Source: Bacteroidota bacterium (GTDB taxonomy: Bacteria; Bacteroidota; Bacteroidia; Cytophagales; Cyclobacteriaceae). Taken from it: 35,934 nucleotides of DNA. Positions 16,054 to 23,473 of the stretch are shown one piece after another. Where the stretch lies: NCBI GenBank assembly GCA_023417785.1, contig JAEZEH010000016.1:1-35934 (forward strand). Direction: 5' to 3'. Made by a program: the position numbers and the translations under genes. The stretch's first letter is position 1; each line of letters begins with the position of its first letter. Under the pieces are notes generated by a model, which worked only from the letters and a program-made list of their open reading frames with translations, did no database searches and was not told the DNA's origin.

Positions 16054-18033
16054 ATGAATGTGCGTATAAATTTACCGGGGTCGATAATGCTGGGATTGCT
16101 GCTCTGCCTTTCGGCACACGTGGCACATAGCCAGTCAGTGATCGGAAACATACAAGCCGAGACACCCAACATTGTACAATACGAGAAAGCAGAATTCTCA
16201 ATGGAGGTTAGCGGAGCCTTTGAAAACCCTTACCGCTCCGGTGACATTCGCGTCGATATGATTCTTTCATCTTCATCGGGTGTAGCCATAGTCCTTCCGT
16301 GTTATTACGAATCAGGCACATCGCCTTTGTCCGTATGGAAGGCACGTTTCGCGCCCCGCGAATCCGGTGAGTTTACCTATCGCTTTGAATTGCGGCGAAA
16401 TAATGTTCTGGAATTCAGCTCTGATGAATCAACGATGGTGGTAGTCGCGGGAACAGGGGAGGGATTTCTGACCACCAATGACTTCTGGACTTTTCGTTTT
16501 GATTCAGGCAAGCCCTTCCGCGGTATCGGTGAGAATATTGGGTGGGAGGGTCGCGTATGGGATAGCGACTCGTATAACTATGAAAATCTACTCGGAAGGC
16601 TGTCTGCAGATGGTGGCAACTTCTTCCGCACCTGGATGGCGCCATGGAACCTGCCGCTGGAATGGAATACGGTGGTAGATACCAAACGCTATACTAATTC
16701 TGAAAACTACTTCCATGAAGGCGGCATAAGCCGTATGGATGATCTTGTTGCACTCTGCGAAGAGATGAATTTGTACATAATGCTGACGTTTGACTGGCAT
16801 GGCGGAATCCAGTCTGGTGACCGCTGGAATATTAATCCATACAATGTTCAAAATGGTGGTCCGGCAAGCACTCCGACCGAGTTCTTTACTTCTGCAGAGG
16901 CCCGCGAAAAGTATAAGGACCGACTCCGGTATATCGTTGCGCGTTGGGGATACAGTACCAGCATCGGTGCGTGGGAGTTTTTCAATGAGATCGACAACGC
17001 CGCATATAACGGAACCGAAAGCAATCTGGCTATTCCACTTGATGCGATCGCGTCATGGCATGATGAAATGAGCTCGTACATCAAGGAGACAGATCCGTAT
17101 GACCATGTGGTGACGACCAGTGTGTCGCATCGTGAACTTAGCGGCTTGTTCGAAGTCGAAAATATTGACCTTGTTCAAAAACATATCTATCGCAATACAA
17201 CGAGTATACCGGCGGCCATTAAAGAGGCGACGAGTAAATACAACAAGCCGTTCGCGGTCGGAGAATTTGGTTATGACTGGAACTGGGATAATATCGGTCC
17301 CGAAATCGGCGACGAACTGGACTACGATTTTAAACGAGGGCTATGGTACGGTTTGTTTTCACCGACGCCGATACTACCCATGTCGTGGTGGTGGGAGTTC
17401 TTCCACGATCGCGGTACCACCGGGTATTTCGCACGTGTTCGTGAAGTCTCTGACAGAATGCTCGCTGCGGGTGATGGCTCCCTCGAATCAGTTACAGTAG
17501 CCGTTGTGGGCTCGGGGCTTGAAGCCTTTGGAGTGCGGGCGGGTGAGTCTTACTATATATATCTGTTGAACAACCGTACGGATCCCGCCACTGGTAAGCG
17601 GATACGCATACCTGTCGACACCGACGGTGTATATGCTATCCGGCAATTTCACACTGAAAACGGTGTATGGTCAGATCTTGAGGTGCGTGCAACTGCTTCG
17701 GGCAGGATAACCACGTCCGGCCTTTCGCTGGCGCCTGGCGAATCCGTTGTTCTGGAACTCGAACCACATGACGGTCCTGTAACGTCCGTGCAAAAGGAAT
17801 TCAATAAAGGATCCTTGTACCCCAATCCCGCACAAGGGCAGTTCACGGTCAGTCTCCAGGAACACGCCCTCCGCGTGACTATTTACAATGCTTACGGAAT
17901 CCCCGTATCGTCTGCCACAGGGAAGCTGGCGGGGACTATACAATCACCAGTACTTTCACCGGGTATCTATACGGTAGTGGTGGAGTATGCAGGAGGAAGA
18001 AAAGAATATTTGAAATCTATACTTATCCATTGA
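16054..18033 (+). CDS. DUF5060 / clan GH-A (GH5-like) glycoside hydrolase with T9SS sorting domain
   Basis: A 659-residue secreted enzyme. A signal peptide (about 1-27, ending near AHSQ) is followed by a DUF5060 beta-sandwich (about 33-130). A (beta/alpha)8 catalytic domain starts at TNDFWTFRFDSGKPFRGIGEN and runs to about 500. Clan GH-A residues are visible: acid/base E312 in WEFFNEIDN and nucleophile E404 in VGEFGYDWNWDN. A small beta domain follows. Residues from about 588 form a Por/type A sorting domain (SLYPNPAQGQF, then an IYNAYG strand and LSPGIYTVVV), the signal for type IX secretion. ATG at 16054 is preferred over the TTG just before it. Likely an endo-acting hydrolase of a beta-linked glycan outside the cell; the substrate cannot be read off. 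The next gene is a paralogue 11 bases downstream. Confidence 0.88.
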   Translation: MNVRINLPGSIMLGLLLCLSAHVAHSQSVIGNIQAETPNIVQYEKAEFSMEVSGAFENPYRSGDIRVDMILSSSSGVAIVLPCYYESGTSPLSVWKARFAPRESGEFTYRFELRRNNVLEFSSDESTMVVVAGTGEGFLTTNDFWTFRFDSGKPFRGIGENIGWEGRVWDSDSYNYENLLGRLSADGGNFFRTWMAPWNLPLEWNTVVDTKRYTNSENYFHEGGISRMDDLVALCEEMNLYIMLTFDWHGGIQSGDRWNINPYNVQNGGPASTPTEFFTSAEAREKYKDRLRYIVARWGYSTSIGAWEFFNEIDNAAYNGTESNLAIPLDAIASWHDEMSSYIKETDPYDHVVTTSVSHRELSGLFEVENIDLVQKHIYRNTTSIPAAIKEATSKYNKPFAVGEFGYDWNWDNIGPEIGDELDYDFKRGLWYGLFSPTPILPMSWWWEFFHDRGTTGYFARVREVSDRMLAAGDGSLESVTVAVVGSGLEAFGVRAGESYYIYLLNNRTDPATGKRIRIPVDTDGVYAIRQFHTENGVWSDLEVRATASGRITTSGLSLAPGESVVLELEPHDGPVTSVQKEFNKGSLYPNPAQGQFTVSLQEHALRVTIYNAYGIPVSSATGKLAGTIQSPVLSPGIYTVVVEYAGGRKEYLKSILIH

Positions 18034-18044
18034 CTTTGAAGAGC

Positions 18045-19763
18045 ATGAGCAACGCGTTTAAAAATCTGTTTTCGATAATACTGGTGGCCCTGTGTGGTTG
18101 TTCAGGAAACGTCATTCAGCACAAACTTGAAACCGCCAGTGTTAACCAATATGAAAAGGCGGAGTTTTCTATAGAACTAAAGGAAACGTTCCAGAATCCG
18201 TATGATCAGGCGGAGGTTAAGCTCGATATGGCAGTGATAACGCCATCGGGAAAGAAGGTAACCGTTCCATGCTACTTCGATCCCGATGCGCAGAAAGGTG
18301 GATGGAAAGCGCGCTTCGCCCCTCAGGAGGAAGGCAACTACCAATATGAATTCGTACTCACTAAAATGGGTAAAAAAACGTCGGTAAGCCAACAGGGGCA
18401 GTTTCAGTCGATGGCATCTTCCCGAGATGGATTTTTGCATCCCAACGATTACTGGACATTCAAGTTCGATTCCGGTAAGCCTTTTCGTGGAATCGGCGAG
18501 AATGTGGGCTGGGAGTCACGGTCTTTTGAAAACAGCAAGTGGACGTATGACTACCTTCTGCCAACGCTGTCGCAAAACGGGGCAAACTTTTTCCGTACGT
18601 GGATGTGTGTATGGAACCTCCCGCTGGCATTTCCCAAAGTGAATGACACCGACCGTTACACAGATTCCGACGGATACTTTCACGAGGGGGGTATGCGCAG
18701 AATGGACGAGCTCGTGGAATTGTCTGATTCGCTGGGATTGTATATGATGATTGCTTTTGATGCGCACGGTTCGCTTATGGAAGACGGATACTGGAAGTTC
18801 AATTCTCACAACGTAAAGAATGGTGGCTCAGCGGGTTCGCCGGAGGAGTTTTTCACAAATGAAGAGTCTAAACTGAAATACAGGAACCGCCTCCGTTACA
18901 TCGTGGCACGGTGGGGTTACAGCACGTCAATCGCTGCGTGGGAATTCTTCAATGAAATTGATAACGCGGTATTCACAGCGACGCCGCACGACAGCGTGCT
19001 CATCAGTCATGATATTATCACCTCATGGCACGACGAAATGAGTACGTACCTTAAAGAAACTGATCCATATGACCATATCGTGACAACGAGTGTTTCCCAT
19101 CGGGAAATTGAAGGTATGAATGACCTGCCTGACATTGATCTCAATCAGAAACACATCTATAACAAGACACATCTTATTGCTCCAACGATCGAAGAGTTTA
19201 TCAACAAGCACAAAAAGCCTTATGTGATTGGCGAATTTGGTTACGACTGGAATTGGGACAACGTCAATCATGATCGTGGGCCCGGGTTCGACTACGATTA
19301 TAAGCGCGGCCTTTGGTATGGCATGTTTAGTCCTACGCCAATACTGCCGATGACGTGGTGGTGGGAGTTCTTCGACGAGCGTGACATGACGAAATACTTT
19401 AATTCCGTGCGGGAGATCAGTGACCGCATGCTGGCTGCGGGTGATGGGCAATTCGAGAAGCTTACGGTTTCTTCACAACACCTCGAAAGCTATGCCGTGA
19501 AATGCGGAGAGACGTCATTCGTCTATGTGCTCAATGACTCCGGCAAAGGGGGCGCCGATGTAGTGAATGTAGCCGGTGCAGATAGAGGGGCTTATGAGAT
19601 ACAATTCTATTATCCGTCAACGCAGCGGTATTCCGAAAAGCGCATAGACAATTCTTTTAATGGAAGGATTTCGGGAATGACGCTGAAACCGCAGGAAGAA
19701 ATGGTAGTGATTATTTCGCCATCGAAGGCTCAGAACAAGACGTCAGCCGCTACGGCGAATTAA
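18045..19763 (+). CDS. DUF5060 / clan GH-A glycoside hydrolase, lipoprotein paralogue
   Basis: A 572-residue paralogue of the upstream enzyme with the same layout but no T9SS domain. The start is placed at the ATG at 18045; the TTG at 18030 overlaps the previous gene. The signal peptide ends in the lipobox LCGC (Cys19), followed by SGNVIQHK, which has no acidic patch, so an inward-facing outer-membrane lipoprotein is likely. DUF5060 covers about 35-120, then the catalytic barrel (NDYWTFKFDSGKPFRGIGEN). Catalytic residues are E304 (WEFFNEIDN) and E397 (IGEFGYDWNWDN). Long stretches around the active site match the paralogue (WARWGYSTS-type and TDPYDH-V/I-VTTSVSHRE), indicating tandem duplication. 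Inferred job: further cleavage of imported oligosaccharides in the periplasm. The enzyme class is well supported, the substrate unknown. Confidence 0.87.
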   Translation: MSNAFKNLFSIILVALCGCSGNVIQHKLETASVNQYEKAEFSIELKETFQNPYDQAEVKLDMAVITPSGKKVTVPCYFDPDAQKGGWKARFAPQEEGNYQYEFVLTKMGKKTSVSQQGQFQSMASSRDGFLHPNDYWTFKFDSGKPFRGIGENVGWESRSFENSKWTYDYLLPTLSQNGANFFRTWMCVWNLPLAFPKVNDTDRYTDSDGYFHEGGMRRMDELVELSDSLGLYMMIAFDAHGSLMEDGYWKFNSHNVKNGGSAGSPEEFFTNEESKLKYRNRLRYIVARWGYSTSIAAWEFFNEIDNAVFTATPHDSVLISHDIITSWHDEMSTYLKETDPYDHIVTTSVSHREIEGMNDLPDIDLNQKHIYNKTHLIAPTIEEFINKHKKPYVIGEFGYDWNWDNVNHDRGPGFDYDYKRGLWYGMFSPTPILPMTWWWEFFDERDMTKYFNSVREISDRMLAAGDGQFEKLTVSSQHLESYAVKCGETSFVYVLNDSGKGGADVVNVAGADRGAYEIQFYYPSTQRYSEKRIDNSFNGRISGMTLKPQEEMVVIISPSKAQNKTSAATAN

Positions 19764-19910
19764 CCGCTGGATTTGCTTTCAACTTGTCGCTTGAGCCTTG
19801 ACCATTGAGGCTTGGACATTCCGCGTGATCTGCCGGATATGTGAACAAGGTCAGATCCCGAAGTCTCTCGCGGAGGCCGAAGAATGCGCGGCAGAGGTGC
19901 TGAACAGTAC

Positions 19911-19951
19911 CTTGAGTCATGAGCCTTGAGCCTTGAGCCTTGAAACTTGAA
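19911..19951 (+). repeat. Short direct repeats of CCTTGAG
   Basis: CCTTGAG units at 19924-19930 and 19931-19937 run into a variant CCTTGAA (19938-19944). Degenerate copies flank them (CTTGAGTCATGAG before, ACTTGAA after). Another CTTGAGCCTTGA stands at 19790-19801, and an inverted-sense TTGAGGCTTGG at 19805-19815. The repeats fill the gap between the hydrolase stop and the convergent pth stop. Confidence 0.75.
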
Positions 19952-19955
19952 CCCC

Positions 19956-20516
19956 CTAACTATTGAAAAGACTCATCGTCCTGGCCGCACCGATCGTACA
20001 GAATGACAACACCATCTCGTTAGCCTTTTTCATAATGGGGGGAAGCTTGTCAAATTCTTCCTGTGTGAAATTGCTGAGGACGTAATCGACCTGCTGGCCT
20101 TTGCCAAATTCGCTCCCGATACCAAAACGCAAACGTGCGTAATCCTGGCCACCAAGAGTTTCCTCGATGCTCTTAAGTCCGTTGTGGCCAGCGCTGCTGC
20201 CTTTGGTTCGCATGCGCAGACTGCCGAATGGAATTGCAAGGTCGTCGACGATGACCAAGAGGTTCTCTTTTGGAATTTTCAGCTCCTGCAACCAATAGGC
20301 TATTGCTTTACCACTAAGGTTCATGTAGGTGGTAGGTTTGATAAGATTCAGGGATTTACCCTTATGCTTAACCTCTGCTCTTTCGGCGTGACGTTCGAGT
20401 CTGAATTCAGCCTTGTGTTCGTCTGCCAGCTGATCAAGTGTAAGGAAGCCGATGTTGTGACGGGTGAGTTCGTACTTTGGGCCCGGGTTACCAAGCCCGG
20501 CTATGAGAAACTTCAT
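19956..20516 (-). CDS. pth: Peptidyl-tRNA hydrolase
   Basis: Releases tRNA from peptidyl-tRNAs that drop off the ribosome; cytoplasmic, usually essential. At 186 residues the length is normal. The N-terminal signature AGLGNPGPKYELTRHNIGF contains N10 and the catalytic H20. Other active-site segments are present: YMNLSG (N66), VDDLAIPFG (D91/D92) and GHNGLKS (H111, N112). The gene follows rplY and prs on the same strand, an order common in Bacteroidota. Here, however, 439 non-coding bases and a terminator separate it from rplY, so it probably has its own promoter. It converges with the lipoprotein hydrolase gene. Confidence 0.97.
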   Translation of the reverse strand: MKFLIAGLGNPGPKYELTRHNIGFLTLDQLADEHKAEFRLERHAERAEVKHKGKSLNLIKPTTYMNLSGKAIAYWLQELKIPKENLLVIVDDLAIPFGSLRMRTKGSSAGHNGLKSIEETLGGQDYARLRFGIGSEFGKGQQVDYVLSNFTQEEFDKLPPIMKKANEMVLSFCTIGAARTMSLFNS

Positions 20517-20556
20517 TGTGTCTTCTTGTCTTTGTTGAGCAGATCTTTCCGATGGG

Positions 20557-20587
20557 CGAATTTACATAAGATAACTTAGCTGTAAAA
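20557..20587 (-). promoter_or_regulatory. Possible pth promoter
   Basis: On the minus strand TAAATTCG (plus 20557-20564) has TTTT (20584-20587) 19 bases upstream. Both are one mismatch from the Bacteroidota boxes. It lies 40 bases before the pth start codon and downstream of the rplY terminator, where a promoter is needed. Confidence 0.35.
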
Positions 20588-20901
20588 TCCAAATGCGGGA
20601 TGATGGCATGGATGCATTGGCAGAACCTTGGGCGTGGCGGACTCGCGTGAGTGATTGCAGTGGAAAGCCCGGACCCCGGCGGAAAGCGGGGGGATTTTGC
20701 GGGAGTCGGGGGAGGACTTGAAACGGAAAGCACGACCCCGCGCAGGATAATCATTTCAACGGCTCTGCCGTTACGCTGCCAGCCGCGGGGGCACGCCCAA
20801 TGAAAACATAGCCTCTTTGTAGGTGCAGGGCCTTGATAAAAGGAAGGCTTTTTGATTTGATATTTCGGTTTAATCCGGAAGGATGGCTTTCTGATTTGAC
20901 G
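20588..20901. other. Non-coding gap with GC-rich repeat-like element
   Basis: No credible gene: open frames crossing this gap are shadows or lack any protein-like features. Bases 20653-20677 and 20715-20739 are imperfect direct copies sharing a GGAAAGC core followed by CGGACCCC or ACGACCCC. Runs of C and G between them (CCCCGG, then GCGGGGGG) could pair. A small perfect hairpin, AACGGC-TCT-GCCGTT, is at 20758-20772. A looser repeat (AAGGNNGGCTTTYTGATTTGA) occurs near 20840-20860 and 20879-20899. The element may be an intergenic repeat or a structured RNA. Confidence 0.5.
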
Positions 20902-20936
20902 AAAAAAAAGGCCATCTTCTGGTCGGAAGATGGCCT
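20902..20936 (-). terminator. Rho-independent terminator of the prs-rplY unit
   Basis: Read on the minus strand, a perfect 10-bp stem (GGCCATCTTC with GAAGATGGCC, plus 20910-20935) around a 6-base loop is followed by eight T residues (plus 20902-20909). It begins about 20 bases after the rplY stop codon. Confidence 0.92.
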
Positions 20937-20955
20937 CTTGCATATGAAATACGAA

Positions 20956-21591
20956 TTATTTTTTCCCTTCGTCCTTCTTGGCAGGGGCAGCGGCTTTGGC
21001 TTCGTCAGCCGGCGCAGCGGCAGCGGCCTCGTCGGCAGCCATCTTAGCAGCACGCGGTACTTCGACCACAGCAATAGAAGCCTGAGTAGGATCGAGGAAT
21101 TCGAGTCCTTCCATCTTGATATCGGAAACCTTTACGGCATGATGGAAATCAAGCTCGCTCACGTCGACGTCGATATGGTCAGGCATGTTTTTCGGGAACG
21201 CGTGAACCTTCAAGGCTTGTCTTTTGCGCACCAGGGTACCACCTTTGGCAACACCGGGAGCCGTACCGATCAGACGGATGGGGATATTCATTTTGATCTT
21301 CCGGTCTTCTGCAATACGCAGGAAGTCCGCATGAAGAATGATCTCACTCACCGGATGGAATTGCACTTCCTGCAGGATCGCCTGGAACTCTTCGCCTTCG
21401 ATATTCAGATGGACGAAGTGTGCTTCATTGGTGTAAACGAGATCGCGAAAAAGGATCATCGGAGAGTAGAAATGAACCTGTTCATTTCCGCCGTACAGTA
21501 CACAGGGAACAAGACCTTCATCGCGCAAACGTTGTGAATCAGCCTTGCCGAGATTTGCTCTTCTATACCCTATAATCTCAACAGTTTTCAT
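20956..21591 (-). CDS. rplY: Ribosomal protein bL25, long (TL5/CTC) form
   Basis: Binds 5S rRNA in the large ribosomal subunit. The 211-residue protein is the two-domain form. The N-terminal L25 domain (about 1-95) starts MKTVEIIGYRRANLGKADSQ and contains LVPCVLYGG. The C-terminal CTC-type beta domain follows (IRLIGTAPGVAKGGTLV to about 180). A low-complexity tail of alanine, lysine, aspartate and glutamate ends in KKDEGKK, as is common in Bacteroidota. It starts 32 bases after prs and ends just before a strong terminator, so prs and rplY form one unit. Confidence 0.97.
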   Translation of the reverse strand: MKTVEIIGYRRANLGKADSQRLRDEGLVPCVLYGGNEQVHFYSPMILFRDLVYTNEAHFVHLNIEGEEFQAILQEVQFHPVSEIILHADFLRIAEDRKIKMNIPIRLIGTAPGVAKGGTLVRKRQALKVHAFPKNMPDHIDVDVSELDFHHAVKVSDIKMEGLEFLDPTQASIAVVEVPRAAKMAADEAAAAAPADEAKAAAPAKKDEGKK

Positions 21592-21623
21592 GGTATTAAT
21601 TGTTTATAATAGATAAATGAATT

Positions 21624-22553
21624 CTAAAGTTTGATAAATAATGAACTGATCGATTCATTGTCGTGGATCTTGCGAATCGCTTTTGCGAACAGTGTCGATA
21701 CCGTCAGGACCTTGATCTTGCTGCTTTCTTTTTTCAGTGGAATGGTATCGGTTACCACCAATTCTTCAAGTACCGAATTTTCGATATTCTCGTAAGCATT
21801 GCCACTCAAAACAGCGTGCGTACAAACGGCTCTTACTGACTTCGCGCCTTTTTCTTTCAGGAGCAGAGCGGCTTTGCAAATGGTTCCGGCGGTATCGACC
21901 AGGTCATCCACCAGGACTACATCCATACCTTCCACTTCGCCGATGAGGCGCATCGACTGGATCTTATTTGCTTCCTTGCGGTACTTGTCACACACCGCGA
22001 GATCTGCATGGAAGAACTTGGCAAAACTCCTTGCCCGTTTGATGCCACCTACGTCGGGAGAAGCAAACATGATCTTGTCCAGTCCCGATTCCTTGAGGTA
22101 TGGAACGAAAATGTAAGCGCCATCCATATGGTCAACCGGAATGTCAAAGAATCCCTGTATCTGATCCGCGTGCAGATCGCATGTCATAATCCGGCTGGCA
22201 CCGGCGGCCGAGATGAGGTTAGCATGCAGTTTGGCTGCGATCGCTACCCTGGGTCTGTCTTTGCGGTCCTGCCGGGCATAACCGAAATAGGGGATTACAA
22301 CGTTAACGCTGGATGCACTGGCCCGTCTGGCCGCATCACACATTAACAGCAATTCCATCAGGTTGTCGGAAGGGGGAAAGGTGGACTGAATTACGAAAAC
22401 TTCATGGCCGCGTACGGATTCGCGAATAAACGGCGACATTTCACCATCGCTGAATTGCTGATAGTCGACTTCCCCGAGGGGCTCGCCATAGGCGCTGGCA
22501 ATTTTTTCTGCCAGGTATGAAGTCGCTCTGCCGCTGAAAATTTTTACAGCCAT
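21624..22553 (-). CDS. prs: Ribose-phosphate pyrophosphokinase (PRPP synthetase)
   Basis: Makes 5-phosphoribosyl diphosphate from ribose 5-phosphate and ATP, the precursor for purines, pyrimidines, histidine and tryptophan; cytoplasmic. The ATG at 22553 (MAVKIFSGR) gives 309 residues, the family's usual length. The longer frame to 22586 would add an unlikely 11-residue extension and run through the promoter. Landmarks: FSDGEMSPFIRESVRG, the DLHADQIQGFFDIPVDH segment (ribose/phosphate site), the flexible catalytic loop after VCDKYRKEANK, and the PRPP-binding loop VVLVDDLVDTAGT. The upstream -7 box ends 5 bases before the start codon. It lies just downstream of tRNA-Gln and its terminator, and is co-transcribed with rplY. 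purL in the same block consumes the pathway product. Confidence 0.97.
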   Translation of the reverse strand: MAVKIFSGRATSYLAEKIASAYGEPLGEVDYQQFSDGEMSPFIRESVRGHEVFVIQSTFPPSDNLMELLLMCDAARRASASSVNVVIPYFGYARQDRKDRPRVAIAAKLHANLISAAGASRIMTCDLHADQIQGFFDIPVDHMDGAYIFVPYLKESGLDKIMFASPDVGGIKRARSFAKFFHADLAVCDKYRKEANKIQSMRLIGEVEGMDVVLVDDLVDTAGTICKAALLLKEKGAKSVRAVCTHAVLSGNAYENIENSVLEELVVTDTIPLKKESSKIKVLTVSTLFAKAIRKIHDNESISSLFIKL

Positions 22554-22558
22554 GTTTT

Positions 22559-22566
22559 CAAAGTTA
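22559..22566 (-). promoter_or_regulatory. -7 element of the prs promoter
   Basis: TAACTTTG on the minus strand is a perfect TAnnTTTG box, only 5 bases before the prs ATG. No good TTTG is found 19 bases upstream. If used, transcription would start at or next to the start codon. Confidence 0.45.
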
Positions 22567-22621
22567 GCGTTAAGGGTTGGTAACACCTGTCAGATTACGT
22601 CTAAGCAGTAACAACCTATAA

Positions 22622-22655
22622 CTAAAATCCCCCCGACCTGTCGGGGGGATTTTAG
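22622..22655 (-). terminator. Terminator directly abutting tRNA-Gln (bidirectional)
   Basis: Perfect 15-bp arms, CTAAAATCCCCCCGA (22622-22636) and TCGGGGGGATTTTAG (22641-22655), with a 4-base loop. The first base on the minus strand follows the tRNA discriminator base without any gap. The A/T ends of the stem give a short U tract in either direction. Confidence 0.9.
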
Positions 22656-22728
22656 TTGTCCGACCAGGGCTCGAACCTGGACTTTCCTGAATCAAAATCA
22701 GGCGTGTTGCCAGTTACACCATCGGACA
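22656..22728 (-). tRNA. tRNA-Gln (anticodon TTG)
   Basis: A 73-base cloverleaf. The acceptor arm TGTCCGA pairs with TCGGACA. The D arm is GTGT/ACAC. The anticodon arm CCTGA-TTTTGAT-TCAGG carries anticodon TTG, reading CAA (and CAG by wobble). The variable loop is AAAGT. The T arm CCAGG-TTCGAGC-CCTGG is followed by discriminator A. CCA is not encoded. All stems are perfect. Confidence 0.98.
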
Positions 22729-22779
22729 ATCACGGCAAAACAGAGAAAAACCCTCTCAGGACCCTCTATTTTGGGATTG

Positions 22780-22812
22780 CAAAGGTAGAATAACTTTTGA
22801 AGATTTCTAAAA
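22780..22812 (-). promoter_or_regulatory. Promoter of tRNA-Gln
   Basis: The minus strand has a perfect TACCTTTG (plus 22780-22787) with a T-rich TTTT/TTTA about 20-21 bases upstream (22809-22812). Transcription would start about 45 bases before the mature tRNA. Confidence 0.6.
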
Positions 22813-22825
22813 CAGGCTAAAAAAA

Positions 22826-23398
22826 TTAAAGGTCATTTTCCTGCGAAATCGTGGTACCATCGATGAATCCTTCGGCCCAGAAACGGTATTTATCAAGAAT
22901 GGATATCACCGCATTTCGCAAATGGCGGCTGTTTTGGAAATCGATGGAACCGTATTGTGTGGTAGCATACCCCTGCCATATTGAACGGTTTTGTCGGCGA
23001 TCGTAAAACTGAATGAGCAAAGTGCCTGTACTTAGGTAAAACTTTTGCTGGTCATAGTCAAGGTCTTCCTTCTGGGACCGTACCCATTCTTCGATGGCAG
23101 GCTGGTTATATCCGTTGAATTTTAGACTGTCATTAAACATTTTGAATCCGACAATAAGGTGCGGCTTATTGTTTACCTGGCGGTATCCCAGAAATTTCAT
23201 TCGGGCAATGATCGACTTCTCGATGATTTCGTTCGTCATGGACGAATCCGCCGGACCTGCCGGGCGCATAATGTCAAAAGTGCGGTATTTCTTGAAGTTG
23301 CCCTTGTAACTGTAATCATATTCAACTGGAAGCTCCTTATAGCCAAGGCAGGACGCAAATAGGACACCGAGCATCAAAAATGGCAGCACTCTTTTCAT
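22826..23398 (-). CDS. DUF4136 lipoprotein
   Basis: A 190-residue lipoprotein: signal peptide MKRVLPFLMLGVLFASC with lipidated Cys17. The rest fits the DUF4136 family: VEYDYSYKGNFKKYRTFDI near the N-terminus, then a segment describing a growing fibre of alternating strands (LGYRQVNNKPHLIVGFKM, LLIQFYDRRQNRSIWQGYA) and a C-terminal helix ending in WAEGFIDG. Members are envelope lipoproteins of unknown biochemical role. It is 75 bases downstream of purL on the same strand and may be read through from it. Family call is good, function unknown. Confidence 0.82.
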   Translation of the reverse strand: MKRVLPFLMLGVLFASCLGYKELPVEYDYSYKGNFKKYRTFDIMRPAGPADSSMTNEIIEKSIIARMKFLGYRQVNNKPHLIVGFKMFNDSLKFNGYNQPAIEEWVRSQKEDLDYDQQKFYLSTGTLLIQFYDRRQNRSIWQGYATTQYGSIDFQNSRHLRNAVISILDKYRFWAEGFIDGTTISQENDL

Positions 23399-23473
23399 AT
23401 TATCGGAAGGTTTAGCGAAGCTGAATATAAATAAAACTTCCGAGTGGAAAAGAAACCTCCGCGCCTTTTGTTT

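Noticed and set aside
15557..16201. 214-codon minus-strand open frame around the TTTGG repeat
   Set aside because: Shadow of the lipoprotein and hydrolase genes; its middle is just the translated TTTGG repeat.
18030..18044. TTG start for the second hydrolase overlapping the first
   Set aside because: The ATG at 18045 gives a proper lipoprotein signal peptide; the extra residues do not help.
20488..20943. 151-codon minus-strand open frame bridging rplY and pth
   Set aside because: It crosses the rplY terminator, has a low-complexity basic translation and overlaps the pth start out of frame.
20833..21537. 234-codon plus-strand open frame
   Set aside because: Antisense to rplY and running through its terminator; rplY is unmistakable on the other strand.
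22554..22586. Upstream start for prs adding 11 residues
   Set aside because: The extension lies over the -7 box and is absent from the conserved family N-terminus.
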